Position numbers and translations under genes: made by a program. Below the pieces are notes generated by a model. The model worked only from the letters and a program-made list of their open reading frames with translations, did not search any database and was not told where the DNA came from. From contig OX940860.1 in assembly GCA_954871525.1 (NCBI GenBank), forward strand, positions 55,106,724-55,170,723: a DNA stretch of 64,000 nt, given 5' to 3'. The DNA comes from Parietaria judaica (lineage: Eukaryota; Streptophyta; Magnoliopsida; Rosales; Urticaceae). Shown here piece after piece: positions 33,128 through 44,173 of this stretch (the stretch's first letter is position 1; every line of letters begins with the position of its first letter).

Positions 33128-34573
33128 CTGGCATTGAGTCAGTCACGGCCCGGGGAGACATCCACCCCGACCGAATCCAGGCTTCCCTCATCAAAATAGA
33201 AGCAAAACGTCCGGGAATGGCGGACCCTGTCAAGAAAAAACTGACGAAGCCCCAATCCTCGACGCCGGTGCTCATGAACAGCCGAGGGATCCCGAATCCT
33301 CGGGGAATGGATCCCAGATAAGCGCTTGGGACTCAAACCCACCGACTATGCCAGTCCAAATCTAGGTCTGGACCCAGGTCTCTAACCCGAAAGCCCCAGA
33401 TGGGTCGGGGAAAGACCCAATTGCTTACCCTTTGGTCATCCTGGGAAACGATGATGGGCAGGAGTGTCCGGAGCTGAGTAAGAGTGACATCTCGGCCTCG
33501 CACTTCACACCACATTGATAAAATCCCGGCGGCAAACCACCAAGTATCCGGGCGGACCTGAAGCGGATGCAAGTCCAGCGACACGAGAAGCCACTCTAAC
33601 AGAGAAGGGATCGGCAGGGAAAAACCTACCCAAAGACTCTCTAAATGGACTGCGGCCATCCCGTCGCGAGGATATCCGGGGAGTTCCCCCTCTGATAGGG
33701 CACATACCCCCGGCAGGACAAGACGTTTGGCCTTAAAAAAGGCCCCAAGCTCCGCCGGAGTGACAGAGCTAGGAATATTAACGTCTGGGAAAAGTGCGGG
33801 AGAACGCAACTGATAAAGGCCGGTCTCACCTGAGGAGGCCCCGGTTCTCCTCCTAACTATCCAATCAAAATTTGGGCATGACCCGCCTGCTATGCCAGAA
33901 CCATAACGTGGCCCTTCCACGCCATGGGCTCCGTAAGCAGTACTTGCGGCAGCCCTAACACTATCTACATCTACGCCGGGGGATCTCAGACCCGCTCCCG
34001 AAATAACAGAAAAATTATGTGCGGGACCCATCATAGGGTGACCCGCCTCGGCCAACGAAGACCCCGACGACCCGAATACAAACCAGGACATCGCACGGAA
34101 AGCCTATTGGAACTCCAGGGTTCCCAGAAAATCAGTCGGATACCACCGGCCGCCAGCATTGGCCGTTAACGTCACCGATATGGTCACCGGCCGGCCCCAA
34201 CCACCGCGGGCCCCACAGGCCTCGGGAAATTGACGATCCCGGCCGGAATTACCCCCGCGGATTCAAAGCATGGCCGGACTCGCCGGATTCCCGCCGGCCG
34301 AGGGACCCACCGAAGCGGGCGAGGAAGACAAGCCCGGCCGAGCTTCCCCGTCACCGGCGTCACCCGACTCCGGCGCAGACCCGCTCGTCCGGACCTCGCC
34401 GTCATGACGAGGCTCGTAAAATGGGGAAACTAGATCACGAAAGGACGGACGCGATGCAAAAATCGGAATTCAAAAATGCTACCCGGTAAAAAAGTTACCG
34501 AGAAAAAACGTACATTTTACTATTCACTGGAAGAAAACAAGCTCGTGAATCCGAATGAGCCGTCCTGCCTCCA

Positions 34574-34583
34574 ATTTATAAAG
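34574..34583 (-). promoter_or_regulatory. candidate TATA box for the T1 opposite-strand gene
   Basis: The minus strand reads CTTTATAAATT, about 490 bp upstream of the ATG at 34091 and just inside the 3' LTR boundary. It faces away from the LTR into the element, where a promoter of the opposite-strand gene would lie. No transcript evidence is available from sequence. Confidence 0.4.
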
Positions 34584-34607
34584 TTTCTCGGAAATTAAAA
34601 ATTCCCG

Positions 34608-34624
34608 AAAAACTGGGGGGTTAA
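34608..34624 (+). other. T1 polypurine tract
   Basis: AAAAACTGGGGGGTTAA directly precedes the 3' LTR. This is the plus-strand primer site for reverse transcription, and a similar GGGGGGTTAA is used by G2 and G3. Confidence 0.85.
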
Positions 34625-35812
34625 TGTTAGGGGTATTTTACGCAATTAATTTAATATTAATTAACAAAAGAAAAATTATTTAAATTAATATTTCTTTAAT
34701 TAATTAATTAATTAATTTTGCCCCAAAATATCGAAACACCCAAAATCGATATAAAAATTGTAAAAAACGGCCTCGGGAAACACCCGGGGCATCCTGGACA
34801 CGTCGGGAAACACCCGAGCGGGCTCCACAGTCCCCAAGGGTCACCCGAATGGGCCCCATGCCCCTACGGGGCAATGCCGTGTGTCAGATGGCACACCAAG
34901 TCCACCAAGGGTCAAATTTGACCCCTCCATGTGGCGGCCTCACATTGGATGCGAGAAACCCAGCCAGCCAACCAGGAGACGCCACGTATGCGCTGACGCA
35001 GAGGCTAACGCAGGAGCTGACGTCAGCCCTGGCTGCCACACGCGTGGTCCTGCATCATCGGCATTGTAGCCACGCATGAGGGCGCTTCCGACGTCGGATA
35101 GAGGCGCCGATTGCAGTGTTGGATCGGCCACGTCCGGGGGACCCGAAAAAACATATAATATTACCCCGGGGGCTTCCAGGAGTAATATTTATTCACGTTT
35201 TAACCCCCGGACCCTCCTATAAATAGGAGCTCGGTTTTCACTTAACGGTAACTCGATTCTCACCCCGAGAACTCGCCCTAAACTCTCTCTACTCCCTCCA
35301 AAACTCGTCTCCCCTCAAATATCACTCTAATGTTGAGCGTCGGAGGTGAATCAGGGGGTACCCCCCCCCTCCCTGATCTCGGGTGTTGTTTTGTCCAGGT
35401 TCTGAGAGAGAGAAAACACATTTGAGCGGAAGCTCTGGAGAAAATTCTGGCACGATCTAGACCCTCCTTGCCAAGGTTCTAGATCTGTGAGGTGCTCATT
35501 CTGTCCTCGAGGGTTTGGTCCACCAGGGTTCACTGGAAAGTCGATACTGTGATCTCCCCTACACGGTGGTCAGGAATCCGTTTTTGGTGTCCCGAACCTG
35601 TAATCCGGGCCAAGCCAAGTCCTGGCCCTATTAGCGACAGGTAGTGGAGTTTACCAAGGATTTCTGGTCATTGAGACAGAGGAGGATCCATCTGACTCGA
35701 AAGTCCAGGAGACCAAGCCCGAAAGTCATGAAAGTCAACAAAACGACATTGGGCCCGGCTCAAAACGAGCAATTGGGCCGCTTAATGTTTGAGGCTTTTT
35801 TCTGCATCAACA
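34625..35812 (+). repeat. T1 3' LTR
   Basis: TGTTAGGGGTATTTTACGC to TTCTGCATCAACA, with TATAAATA at 35218-35225. It is colinear with the 5' LTR with scattered base differences and one deletion of about 98 bp near 35495. Confidence 0.95.
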
Positions 35813-36125
35813 CATTGTTTGGTTATTGGTTATTGTGGAAGAGAGCTTATTCATAAAATTCTCTAAGGAATTGGTAAACACATGGAATATATAATGCACC
35901 GAAGATTAATTTGTAACGCTTTTGAAATATGAAGTTTGCCCATCTAGCAACATTTAGAGATTCTCCTGAAACACAGATTAAAAAAATTGAATCGTTTTTA
36001 ATCGTCTTATTCACCAAAAAGTTAACCAATTATGTTTTATCAAACGGTATTTGAAATATACCTATTCATACATGCCTCCTTAATATTCGTTACACAGGTA
36101 AACAACCAAGTATATAAAAAAGAGA
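35813..36125. other. AT-rich spacer
   Basis: It begins with the right target duplication CATTG. Nothing else is recognised. Confidence 0.6.
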
Positions 36126-36612
36126 TATTGCATGGGATAGCCAAATTGAAACGTTTGATTAGCCAAATAGACAACCTTTCCTTTTTCTTTGCAAAATAGC
36201 CAAACAGTTATTTAATAACATATTTTATACCTATAATACCCTTTTAACATATTAACGTGTATTAACTAAGTTAATTTTTCTTAAAAATAAGAATATTTAC
36301 TTGTATAATAACATATTTTATACCTATAATACCTCTTTAACGTGTATTAACGTGTATTAACGAAGTTAATTTGTTTAAAAATAAAAAATCGTGATTAAAA
36401 TATTAACAAAAAATTTAATTTTTTTTTTCAAAAAAAATAATAATTTATTTTTAAACAAATTAACCACGTTAATACACGTTAATACAAGGGTAATCAGGTC
36501 TTTCGTGATTTATTAACGTGGTTAATTGGCTATTTGGCAATATTAATTAAAACATTGGCTATTTGGCAAATTAGTGTTTGAAGTTTGGCTATTTGGCTAT
36601 TTGCCCCTATAA
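36126..36612. mobile_element. possible MITE built on GCTATTTGGC repeats
   Basis: The left side has GGGATAGCCAAATTG and AGCCAAATAGACAA. The right side has TTGGCTATTTGGC and GGCTATTTGCCCC, which are inverse in sense. The interior contains inverted copies of TTAACGTGTATTAACG and TTTATTTTTAAACAAATTAA. It has no coding capacity. Termini and target duplication are unclear, so this is tentative. Confidence 0.4.
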
Positions 36613-36620
36613 AAAAATAC

Positions 36621-36774
36621 TCAATCGCGATTTCAAGAATCTTCAATTACCTTAGTTTTGGAAATCTAAAGTCTACCATGTTTGACTAAGTTGAAGATCA
36701 ATCGCGATTTCAAGAATCTTCAATTACCTTAGTTTTGGAAATCTAAAGTCTACCATGTTTGACTAAGTAGAAGA
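36621..36774. repeat. 77-bp tandem duplication
   Basis: TCAATCGCGATTTCAAGAAT begins at 36621 and again at 36698, and the following sequence through CCATGTTTGACTAAG is identical in both. Confidence 0.9.
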
Positions 36775-38183
36775 TCTGCTGATAGTTGTCACTCTTGGAC
36801 AACAATGCGTAAATGTTTTATTTCATTCTTCCAGCTATTATTTCTTAAACTAATAATAATGGAAAAACTTTTTTTATGGTACTGGTAGATTGTAGAATGT
36901 GAAAATAAGATTATTGGTAGTTTATACGAACTAATGTGTAACTCAGCACACCTTGTATTTTCTGAAGCAAGTATATCAGAAGAGCATTTTGAAGCCTTAT
37001 ATATATATATATTATTTTATGAAAAAGCTAACAAGGCATGTTAATTCCTTTCTCCGAAGTAAATACAAACAAAGAGGATCAAAACTACCATGGAATTTCG
37101 AAGAAATTGAACCAAATCTGGTCTTATAACATAAAAATTATAAAAGGTTCCTCACCTTGTATAGTTATGTCAAGGAATTCATTCGCACTACTAAATAAGA
37201 TATCTATAAACTTTAAAAAAAATCAAAGAAAACATCAAGTTAAATCTATGAACTGAAAACAATCAGCAACCAAACATGAATAAATATCTATGTTTAGATC
37301 ATGAGTCACAGATACATATATAATCAAAGAGAGAAGAGAACAAATTACAGATTAAAATCTGAAACATGTGCTTCAGTAATAAGAAATTCAAATAATTCCT
37401 TAGAAGAATAAAATAAAAAAACAGATGAAGAAAGAAATACATAGTGAAAACCATGATTTTGGAGGAAAATTTGTCTTTTTAGGCTTTAAAAAATAAAAAG
37501 GTTGAAAGAGAAAGTGCGTCATAGTGAAGTCCGATAATGCAGTAACTGAACATAAAATTATTGTCAAAATCAGATAGATAATTCATAGAACAATAATTTT
37601 GAAGAAAATCTACTAGATTACTTCTCAACATGGGCACTTACATTTGGAAATGAAATATTACTTTTCAAAATCAAATAATATATAATTAAATGGCATATAC
37701 AACTCTTTCTTTCTATAGCACATAACTTTTCATTGTACTCATTAGTTTTGTAATGGAAATGAGACATTTAGGTATTTAGTAATAGATTAATATTTTATGA
37801 TGCTTACTTTGCAGTTATAGTGCTATCATTATTTCTTTACTGCAAACAAAAATAATCGAAGTAGTGATTTGAATCTTCTCATTAGATTTTCTTACATAAA
37901 TGTCATATAATTAAAGAAGTGATTTGAATCTTTTCATTATGTAATGGCATTAAAACTATAAAACTCTCTTGTCATAGTTTCTTATCTTAATAATAATAAG
38001 TCACTAATGTTTCACAAAATAAATTGGCCAGAGAAGAAAACTAATTGATGCCAGGTTTAACTAATTAAAGTATTGAACTAAGAATTTTCATCTAAGCTGA
38101 AATGAGAGACTGGGATCTCAAACTACTTCAAAAAAAAAAATGATATTACGATCAATATGAGATATACAGTTGTGACAAAGCAG
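36775..38183. other. AT-rich region without recognised features
   Basis: Short frames only (for example a plus-strand frame at 37038-37256 of AT-rich composition). A CTTTTCATTATGTAATGG-like phrase occurs twice (37870-37945). I see no transposon ends or gene. Confidence 0.6.
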
Positions 38184-38470
38184 TTATATATTGTTGGAGA
38201 ATTCCCCGCCAAGATCACCGGAAGTCATCATCACCTCCACGAGCAAATGAGACGCAGCCGTCAAGACTAAACGTCCAATCATCCAAGTTTGTCGGAGCAC
38301 CATCAATGGTGACCGGAGTTTCGTCGTCAACAAAAAGATTCGACAAAGATAAGTACCGGATAAAAAGAATTCGTCAGCGGAGAATTCCCCGCCAAGATCG
38401 CCGGAAGTCATCATCACCTCCACGAGCAAAGGAGACGCAGCCGTCAAGCTTTCCGGAGGGGTGAAAATCG
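38184..38470 (-). pseudogene. G3 remnant of the opposite-strand gene, 5' end only
   Basis: Minus-strand reading gives LLVEVMMTSGDLGGEFSADE and then FLLTTKLRSPLMVL, matching the start of the G2 gene (LLVMVMAFSGELGGEFSVDD). About 65 bp carrying the start region is present twice, 183 bp apart (near 38197 and 38380). The gene stops at 38184, where homology ends. Confidence 0.7.
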
Positions 38471-39324
38471 CGAATTGGAGAAGGAGGGGGAAAGAGAAAG
38501 TTGCCTTAAACCCTAAAAGGTATTAATGACGTATTATTTCCTCTAATTTTATTTCCTTTATTAATCAATTTCGAATTTTATGATTCATGCAAGCCCAAAA
38601 TTGCATAAACTAGGCCCATAAAGCTGATGTTTAATTTTTAAATGGTCAAAAAACGATCAAAAATGGGCTTTTATACGTTTTTTAAGTGAAAAAGACTATT
38701 TTCAAAGGTTATTCAAAAAGCCTTGAAAATTAAACTTTGGAACTTTATAAAGTTTCATTTTTAATTTTCAAACATGAAAACCAAATTAAAATTATTTTCC
38801 CGAGTTTTTATTAATTATTTAATTATTTACGGTTTTTATTACAAGTAAAAAATTGCGCAATAATTAAGGAACTTTTTAAAGTTTAAGCTTAATGCGCAAT
38901 TATTATTTTCAAATTTTTTATTTACCTTCACATTTATTATGTCACTTGATTTTATTTATTTATTTTTTGGATTTATTTGCGGAGTTCAAAATTAATTTAA
39001 AAGGCTTTAAGTTTAAAAAGTACGTCTATGAACCTCCAAAAATCCAAAAATCGAGTAAAATCGTAAAAAGGTGACTTGTGATTCGTTTAATCAAATTCGC
39101 CTACGTCTTTGACTATGCTCAAATTATTTCCCACTTTTTTATGCAAGTATTTTCAAAATATTTTACAAACACCCAGTTAAAGGGAATTTGCAGTTCCTTA
39201 GGAGGACGGAGAGGAGACTAATATCTCTGAAAACCCGGATCCTTGCCAAATAACACAAGTTGCCTTAATTTTTAAAAGAAAAATTTCTCGCGCAATACAA
39301 TTACCCAAGAAATTGGGGGGTTAA

Positions 39325-39631
39325 TGTTATGTGCATTTTTCGTAACATATAAAAATTGGGCCCATTTTGGCCAAAGTCAAAGCCCATCACCGAAGTCAAA
39401 GCCCACAACCGAAAGAGTAAGACCGGATGCCGACGAACCAAGACATTGGCGAGGCCCAGAGTACAAAAGGCGACAAGGCGACAAGCCACCGAGGCGACAA
39501 GCCGACGAGAGGACAAGCCGACGAGCCAACAAGCCGACGAGGCGACAAGCCGACGAGGCGACAAGCCGACGAGGCGACAAGCCGACGAGGCGACGAGGCA
39601 ACGAGCCGACGAGGTGACGAGGCAACGAGCC
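39325..39631 (+). repeat. G3 LTR, 5' piece
   Basis: TGTTATGTGCATTTTTCG begins at 39325. A TAAAAATTGGGCCCATTTTGG segment leads to the tandem array of GACGAGGCGACAAGCC units (39460-39630). The LTR then breaks. About 1 kb that should follow, judged from G2, is missing. Confidence 0.85.
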
Positions 39632-42223
39632 GACATGTGTGTCTTTAAACAAGATATTTTTATCCATTTGTTAAAAGATTATGACAAGTCGTTGAATAAA
39701 AGATGGTGCTTATTATGTTAATCCTATTATAGTTTCTGGTAAAGTAAAATAGAATGTTTGATCCTTAGTTCATAAAGGATGCAATTATATTATTATTATC
39801 ACAACAGAGTCAATGTGAGGAAGAATTAACAATCATAATAAATGAACTTTAAATTTCCGTTACATGATTAACTGGGTGGTAGCCTATTAATCGTATAAGG
39901 TCATTAATGTGACTAAGTGACAATCTTATTTTGGATTTTGTGTGTGTCACACTCACTAGAAGTGCATTAAGTATGAAGTGTCTTCATAGTTGATTGGACC
40001 TGACTTAAACTCCGGAAGTTATCATATAAGACCGTCACTGATAACTTGGAGTTGTGTCACTAGTAGATGATCAAATGGATATTCGATCTAAGTCCTGAGT
40101 GATCTTGAGTCCGAGCTGCTGGCTTGATGGTTCTTTGATTTAACTGTTAAAGAACACAATATATTACCGTTGTTCCCAACACTATTATTTTGGGAACATG
40201 ATAGTCAGCAGTAAGGGTAGCTTGGTCATAGACATGGGCATCACACAACTCTCTTCAGAGTCATAATAATTCCCTTAATTGTCGGTGGTGAGAAGTTAGA
40301 GGTACCCATGCGCAACTTATGAATCGAAACCATAAGTGGGCTACTAATGATATTACTGACTGAGTCAAGGATGAAAATGCAATGAGGGGCATAACGGTAG
40401 AAACCGCCTGCTCATGTGTGGATCATCAAGTGAAAGATCAATAACCCGAATTTGATTGTATCAATGGACACCCTACTGTAATAAAGGGAATAATATATAT
40501 TGTATCACTAAAGACTGCAGCATTGGGTTTATAGTGGAATAACACCGAGGTTTGACGAACACACTAGCAGTTCGTTTGAGCTTAAGTGATACGGGTCCAT
40601 GGTCCCCAGGATAGCTCCGTAAATGATGAAACGTACGTGATAGGAATATTTTGAGATGTTTAATCATTTGGCAAGACTTATAAAACTGAAGTTTGTGACA
40701 GGCATCAGATAGCTTTATCAATAGCGTGGCAAAAGTACCATATCTTGGTAACCGAAATTAACTGACAAAAGAAAGTAGAATTTGGATTTTCAATCAACAT
40801 GAAAGTTGTTGGAAATTGAATTCTAAGAAACTCTGCTTTTGGAACAGAGTCGTTTCGACGTACGGTTTGTGATTTAGAAAATTTCTATGTTTATGATCGT
40901 TTCGGCAAACTATGAAATTAAATCACAAGTCACGAATTTAAATGATGGTGTGGCACCATGACATTTAAATGTTGGATATTGAGATCAGAGGATGTTAAAA
41001 TAATTTAATTATTTGGATTTAATTATTAATAGGATTTATTCTGAATTATTAATAATTAATTAATAATTAATAGATTTATATTATATATTAATATATATAT
41101 TTGGGAAGTTGCACGCAACGTTCGAGCGTGACCAAAAAAATACATGGAGATTGTTTTGGGAACAATCAGAATTCGTGTATATTTATATATTAATGATATA
41201 TATATATATGTATATAAAGGAAAAGTCAAATTGCTGCCTAGGAAAGCGTGCGAATATGTAACCAATTCTACGCGTGATTCCTTTATGCAACTAATGCATA
41301 TTTGCAGCAGAAGTACCTACTGCTTAGGTATTTGATAAAAACCCTGAAATTAATTTAATCAATTGGATCGGTCTAGATTTAATCTTAACCGTTGGATTTA
41401 AAATTAATATTTTATTTATTTAAAAGGGAATTTCGAAATTAATAAATAATAATAAACTTGGTGACCAAGTTTGGTAGTTGAGCAAATTTCTCAGTCAATC
41501 TAATCCATTGGATCAATCTAGATTTAATCTGGACTGTTGGATTAGATTTATTTTATTATTTAAATTCGAAGTTATTCTCGGAGTTAATCTGAGCCATTGG
41601 TTTTCGACTTATCAGCAGATCCGGATGAAGGGAATTTCTCCCAAGTGGTTAGAATTGAACTCTATAAATAAGGTGCTCATTCTACACATTTGACACACCT
41701 TTCCCCAGAGAAAAATTCGAACTCTCCCTCTCCTTATGGGTCTGTGAATTTTTCCTTTGATCTCTCTTTCTGGTTCGGCTTAAGAGACTTAGTTCTCCGT
41801 AAGCTTAAAAAGAACCATCAGTTTAAATTTTGCGGGCGAAGCCCACGCTTCGGTACGAGGAATCCAGGATAATATCCCGGAAGATCACGGGTGTTTCCCT
41901 CAGCACCGGCAGAGCCCTGCCAAATTCAGAACGCGCAGCCAGAAGTCGATAATTGAGGTACGGCCTTATGCATTGGGCTAATAAATGCGACCATTTACTG
42001 CTTTCTATTTATTTCCTATAAAGACTAGATTATTAATGTTGATTTATGAATATTAAATTACATAATATTTATCAGGTCTTGTAATATGGTTATTATCCGA
42101 TATTCAGACCGTTGGTCGGTCAACATGTTTTCCGCTTAAAATAAATTTTTTAAATGTTACTCGGACGGTTCGACGGTATAATTCGCGATTTTATTCACGG
42201 GATCCGAGATTCTGTTCCCAACA
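39632..42223 (+). repeat. C2 5' LTR
   Basis: It lines up with 58549-61115 from GACATGTGTGTC onward, but the first five bases (TGTTG) seen in the 3' LTR are absent, in keeping with a deletion at this joint. TATAAATA is at 41663-41670. It ends GTTCCCAACA at 42223. Short open frames inside it on both strands are not genes. Confidence 0.9.
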
Positions 42224-42240
42224 ATTGGTATCAGAGCCAT
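42224..42240 (+). other. C2 primer-binding site
   Basis: ATTGGTATCAGAGCCAT directly after the LTR is the common plant Copia site. TGGTATCAGAGC is complementary to the 3' end of initiator methionine tRNA. Confidence 0.95.
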
Positions 42241-42399
42241 GGTTCAAGGATAAATAATTACGTAATTTAATTTAACGGTTTAAAGAACGAATTATTTGAT
42301 GAATAAATTAATTATTTAAAATTGAAATTTTGAATTTCTAGTTATTTTAAGTATTAATTTAAAATAAGAAAATTACCCGACCCAAAAATTTAGACCGGG

Positions 42400-42675
42400 T
42401 AGTGTGGCCGGGCTACATAGTGCAGCCCAGCCCTTGGGGGGGCAAACCGGGGCTGCCAAAGCAGCCCTAGGAAATTGGCCCAGCGAGCCCATGGGCAAGG
42501 CCCACAGGCAGGCCCACGCCAGGGCCCTTCGGCCAGCGCTATCGCGTAGCATGCGGGCCTCGCTGCCTGGCAGCGTAATGGGTCTGCAGGCCCAGCCCAG
42601 GCAGCGCGCTGCCCTGGCCTTTCTGTGGGCTGGGCGTGCCCAATCCGCGGGCACGTGGGCCAGGGCTTAAGCTCG
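42400..42675. other. GC-rich island in the C2 leader
   Basis: This roughly 270-bp stretch is rich in GCCC, GGGC and GGCC (GGCCCAGCGAGCCCATGGGC, GGCCCACAGGCAGGCCC) and lies in strongly AT-rich flanks. Frames stay open on both strands (plus 42404-42670, minus 42373-42654) because of composition. No domain is recognised. It may be a structured leader or captured sequence. Confidence 0.6.
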
Positions 42676-43014
42676 AAAGGCCTACGTGCAACTTTTTTAT
42701 TTAAATAGGGCCGGATTTTTATCTGACCCGGATACCCGTGGATTAAATAAATTTAAATATTAATTATTAATGAAATTAATAATTATGAATTATAATTAAT
42801 TATGTTTAATTAATTTAAATTAAAATATGGATGATATTTTTGGATAAATAACATTGTCTTATTTTAATAATTCATAAAATTAAATATGGATGTTATTTAA
42901 TGATTAAATAACATTGTCTTATTTAAAGATGAAAATATGGATGATAATTCTTAGAGAATAAAATCATTGTCTTATTTTAATATTTCATAATTAATTATAA
43001 AAGGGCACGGAAAT
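42676..43014 (+). repeat. AT-rich leader repeats of C2
   Basis: The phrases AAATATGGATGATATT and ATAACATTGTCTTATTT recur three times with about 60-70 bp spacing. A related AATGATTAATGATAATTCTTAG lies just after G2 (54460), confirming that G2 interrupts this region. The left target duplication GAAAT is at 43010-43014. Confidence 0.7.
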
Positions 43015-44107
43015 TGTTATGTGCATTTTTCGTAACATTTAAAAATTGGGCCCCCTTTGGCAAAGGTCAAAGCCCGTTAAGAAAAGTCAAAGCTTGTCAT
43101 GGTAAGTCAAGGCCCATCACCAACACTAAAAGCCCGGGACCGAAGAACTAAGCATTGGCGAGGCCCGGGGTCCAAAAAGCGACGAGGCGACAAGCCGACA
43201 AGCCGGCGAAGCCAATAAGGCGACGAAGCGACAAGCCGACAAGCCGACGAGGCGACGAAACCGACAAGGCGACGAGGCGACAAGCCGACGAAGCGACAAG
43301 CCGACAAGCCGACGAGGCGACAAGTCGACAAGCCGACACGCCCCCTCGTCATAACTTGACGAGGGCGTAACTTGTAATCATCCCACCCGACGAGGAGATC
43401 CGAGGCCACGAAGATCTCCGGGAAATCCTCCGGATTTCCCCGAACACAACAAGCGGACTCGCGGACAACCCGAAGACGTCAAAGACGAATCAAGAAGCAC
43501 CGACGACCCCTTCTGCAATGGAGAAACTCGCAAGCCCCTGGAGGTGCAATATTCAGGGAATTCGCAGACCCCTGAAGGTGCAGTTATCAGGGAATTCGCA
43601 GACCCCTAGGAAGTGCAATTTCAGGGAGTTGGTTTTCCTATAAATAGGAGCCTTCTCCCCCTCATTTCCACACTCACTCACAGCTTTCTCCAAAGCATCT
43701 CTCTCTAGAAAACTCGCCTACGGGCTTGAGTTAAGAGCTGAGATCGATCTAGAAGTAGAGTCTTAGGCCTGAGAAGAAAGGTTATTCGACGAGTCAGCTA
43801 AGGCGTCCCTGGCCAGGTGGGTAACCACGCCACCACCTGTGAGGTTGACAGAGGAAGGGGTAGCCCGAGTTGGTTTTCCTATAAATAGGAGCCTTCTCCC
43901 CCTCATTTCCACACTCACTCACAGCTTTATCCAAAGCATCTCTCTCTAGAAAACTCGCCTACGGGCTTGAGTTAAGAGCTGAGATCGATCTAGAAGTAGA
44001 GTCTTAGGCCTGAGAAGAAAGGTTATTCGACGAGTCAGCTAAGGCGTCCCTGGCTAGGTGGGTAACCACGCCACCACCTGTGAGGTTGACAGAGGAAGGG
44101 GTAGCCC
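43015..44107 (+). repeat. G2 5' LTR, 3' part missing, promoter duplicated
   Basis: It matches the 3' LTR from TGTTATGTGC to GTTGACAGAGGAAG. The last 700 or so bases of the LTR (present at 53730-54458) and the primer-binding site are absent; at 44107 sequence passes straight into the gag leader. A 241-bp block with the TATA box and start region occurs twice (43626-43866 and 43867-44107), placing TATAAATA at 43639 and 43880. The GACGAGGCGACAAGCC array is at about 43170-43345. Confidence 0.9.
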
Positions 44108-44173
44108 GAGAACACGCCTCGAGACCCTTCGAGCAATCATCAGAAGAACGGAGCACGACAATCACCATTCGAC

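Larger units (their letters stand above)
32058..34091 (-). pseudogene. T1 opposite-strand gene, three exons, PF04195-like
   Basis: The minus-strand ATG is at 34091, the first after an in-frame TAG at 34106-34104. Exon 1 (34091-33128) encodes a Gly/Ala/Ser-rich start, then SLWVGFSLPIPSLLEWLLVS and HPLQVRPDTWWFAAGILSMW. This resembles the 'putative gypsy type transposon' domain (PF04195) found in opposite-strand frames of plant Gypsy elements. Exon 2 (33020-32716) is Pro/Gly/Tyr-rich. Exon 3 (32636-32058) has a helical segment (HYSAQLGAAHEALAMRDAEI) and a hydrophobic Pro-rich end. Splicing keeps frame (lengths 964, 305, 579) and gives 615 codons before the stop. One TGA (33335-33333) interrupts exon 1. 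The role is unknown. Confidence 0.75.
20846..35812 (+). mobile_element. T1: full-length Tat-lineage Ty3/Gypsy retrotransposon
   Basis: Two LTRs (20846-22131 and 34625-35812) are flanked by the perfect 5-bp target duplication CATTG (20841-20845 and 35813-35817). The internal order is primer-binding site, repeat-rich leader, gag, protease, RT, RNase H, aRNH, integrase, 114-bp tandem array, opposite-strand gene and polypurine tract. A second, archaeal-type RNase H between RNase H and integrase marks the Tat/Ogre group. From about 23337 to 27730 the coding strand stays in one frame and is broken only by stops. Frameshifts lie between 23022 and 23337 and near 27730. Confidence 0.95.
38184..39631 (+). 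mobile_element. G3 part 1: 3' internal end and LTR start of a third G copy
   Basis: 38200-39324 aligns with the G2 segment from the start of its opposite-strand gene to its polypurine tract (about 51840-52866). Shared landmarks are GCCAAGATCGCCGGAAG, GGGCTTTTATACG, GGAACTTTATAAAGTTTCA, ACACCCAGTTAAAGG and AATTGGGGGGTTAA. The LTR starts TGTTATGTGC at 39325 and breaks off at 39631, where Copia C2 begins. The remainder is at 61116-61357. Confidence 0.85.

Noticed and set aside
42226..42238. Possible tRNA gene sequence
   Set aside because: It is a 12-13 nt primer-binding site complementary to a tRNA end, with no cloverleaf around it. The same holds for the G1 and T1 primer sites.
42373..42670. 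GC-rich frames on both strands in the C2 leader
   Set aside because: GC-rich composition depletes stops on both strands; no start context, domain or homologue is recognised.
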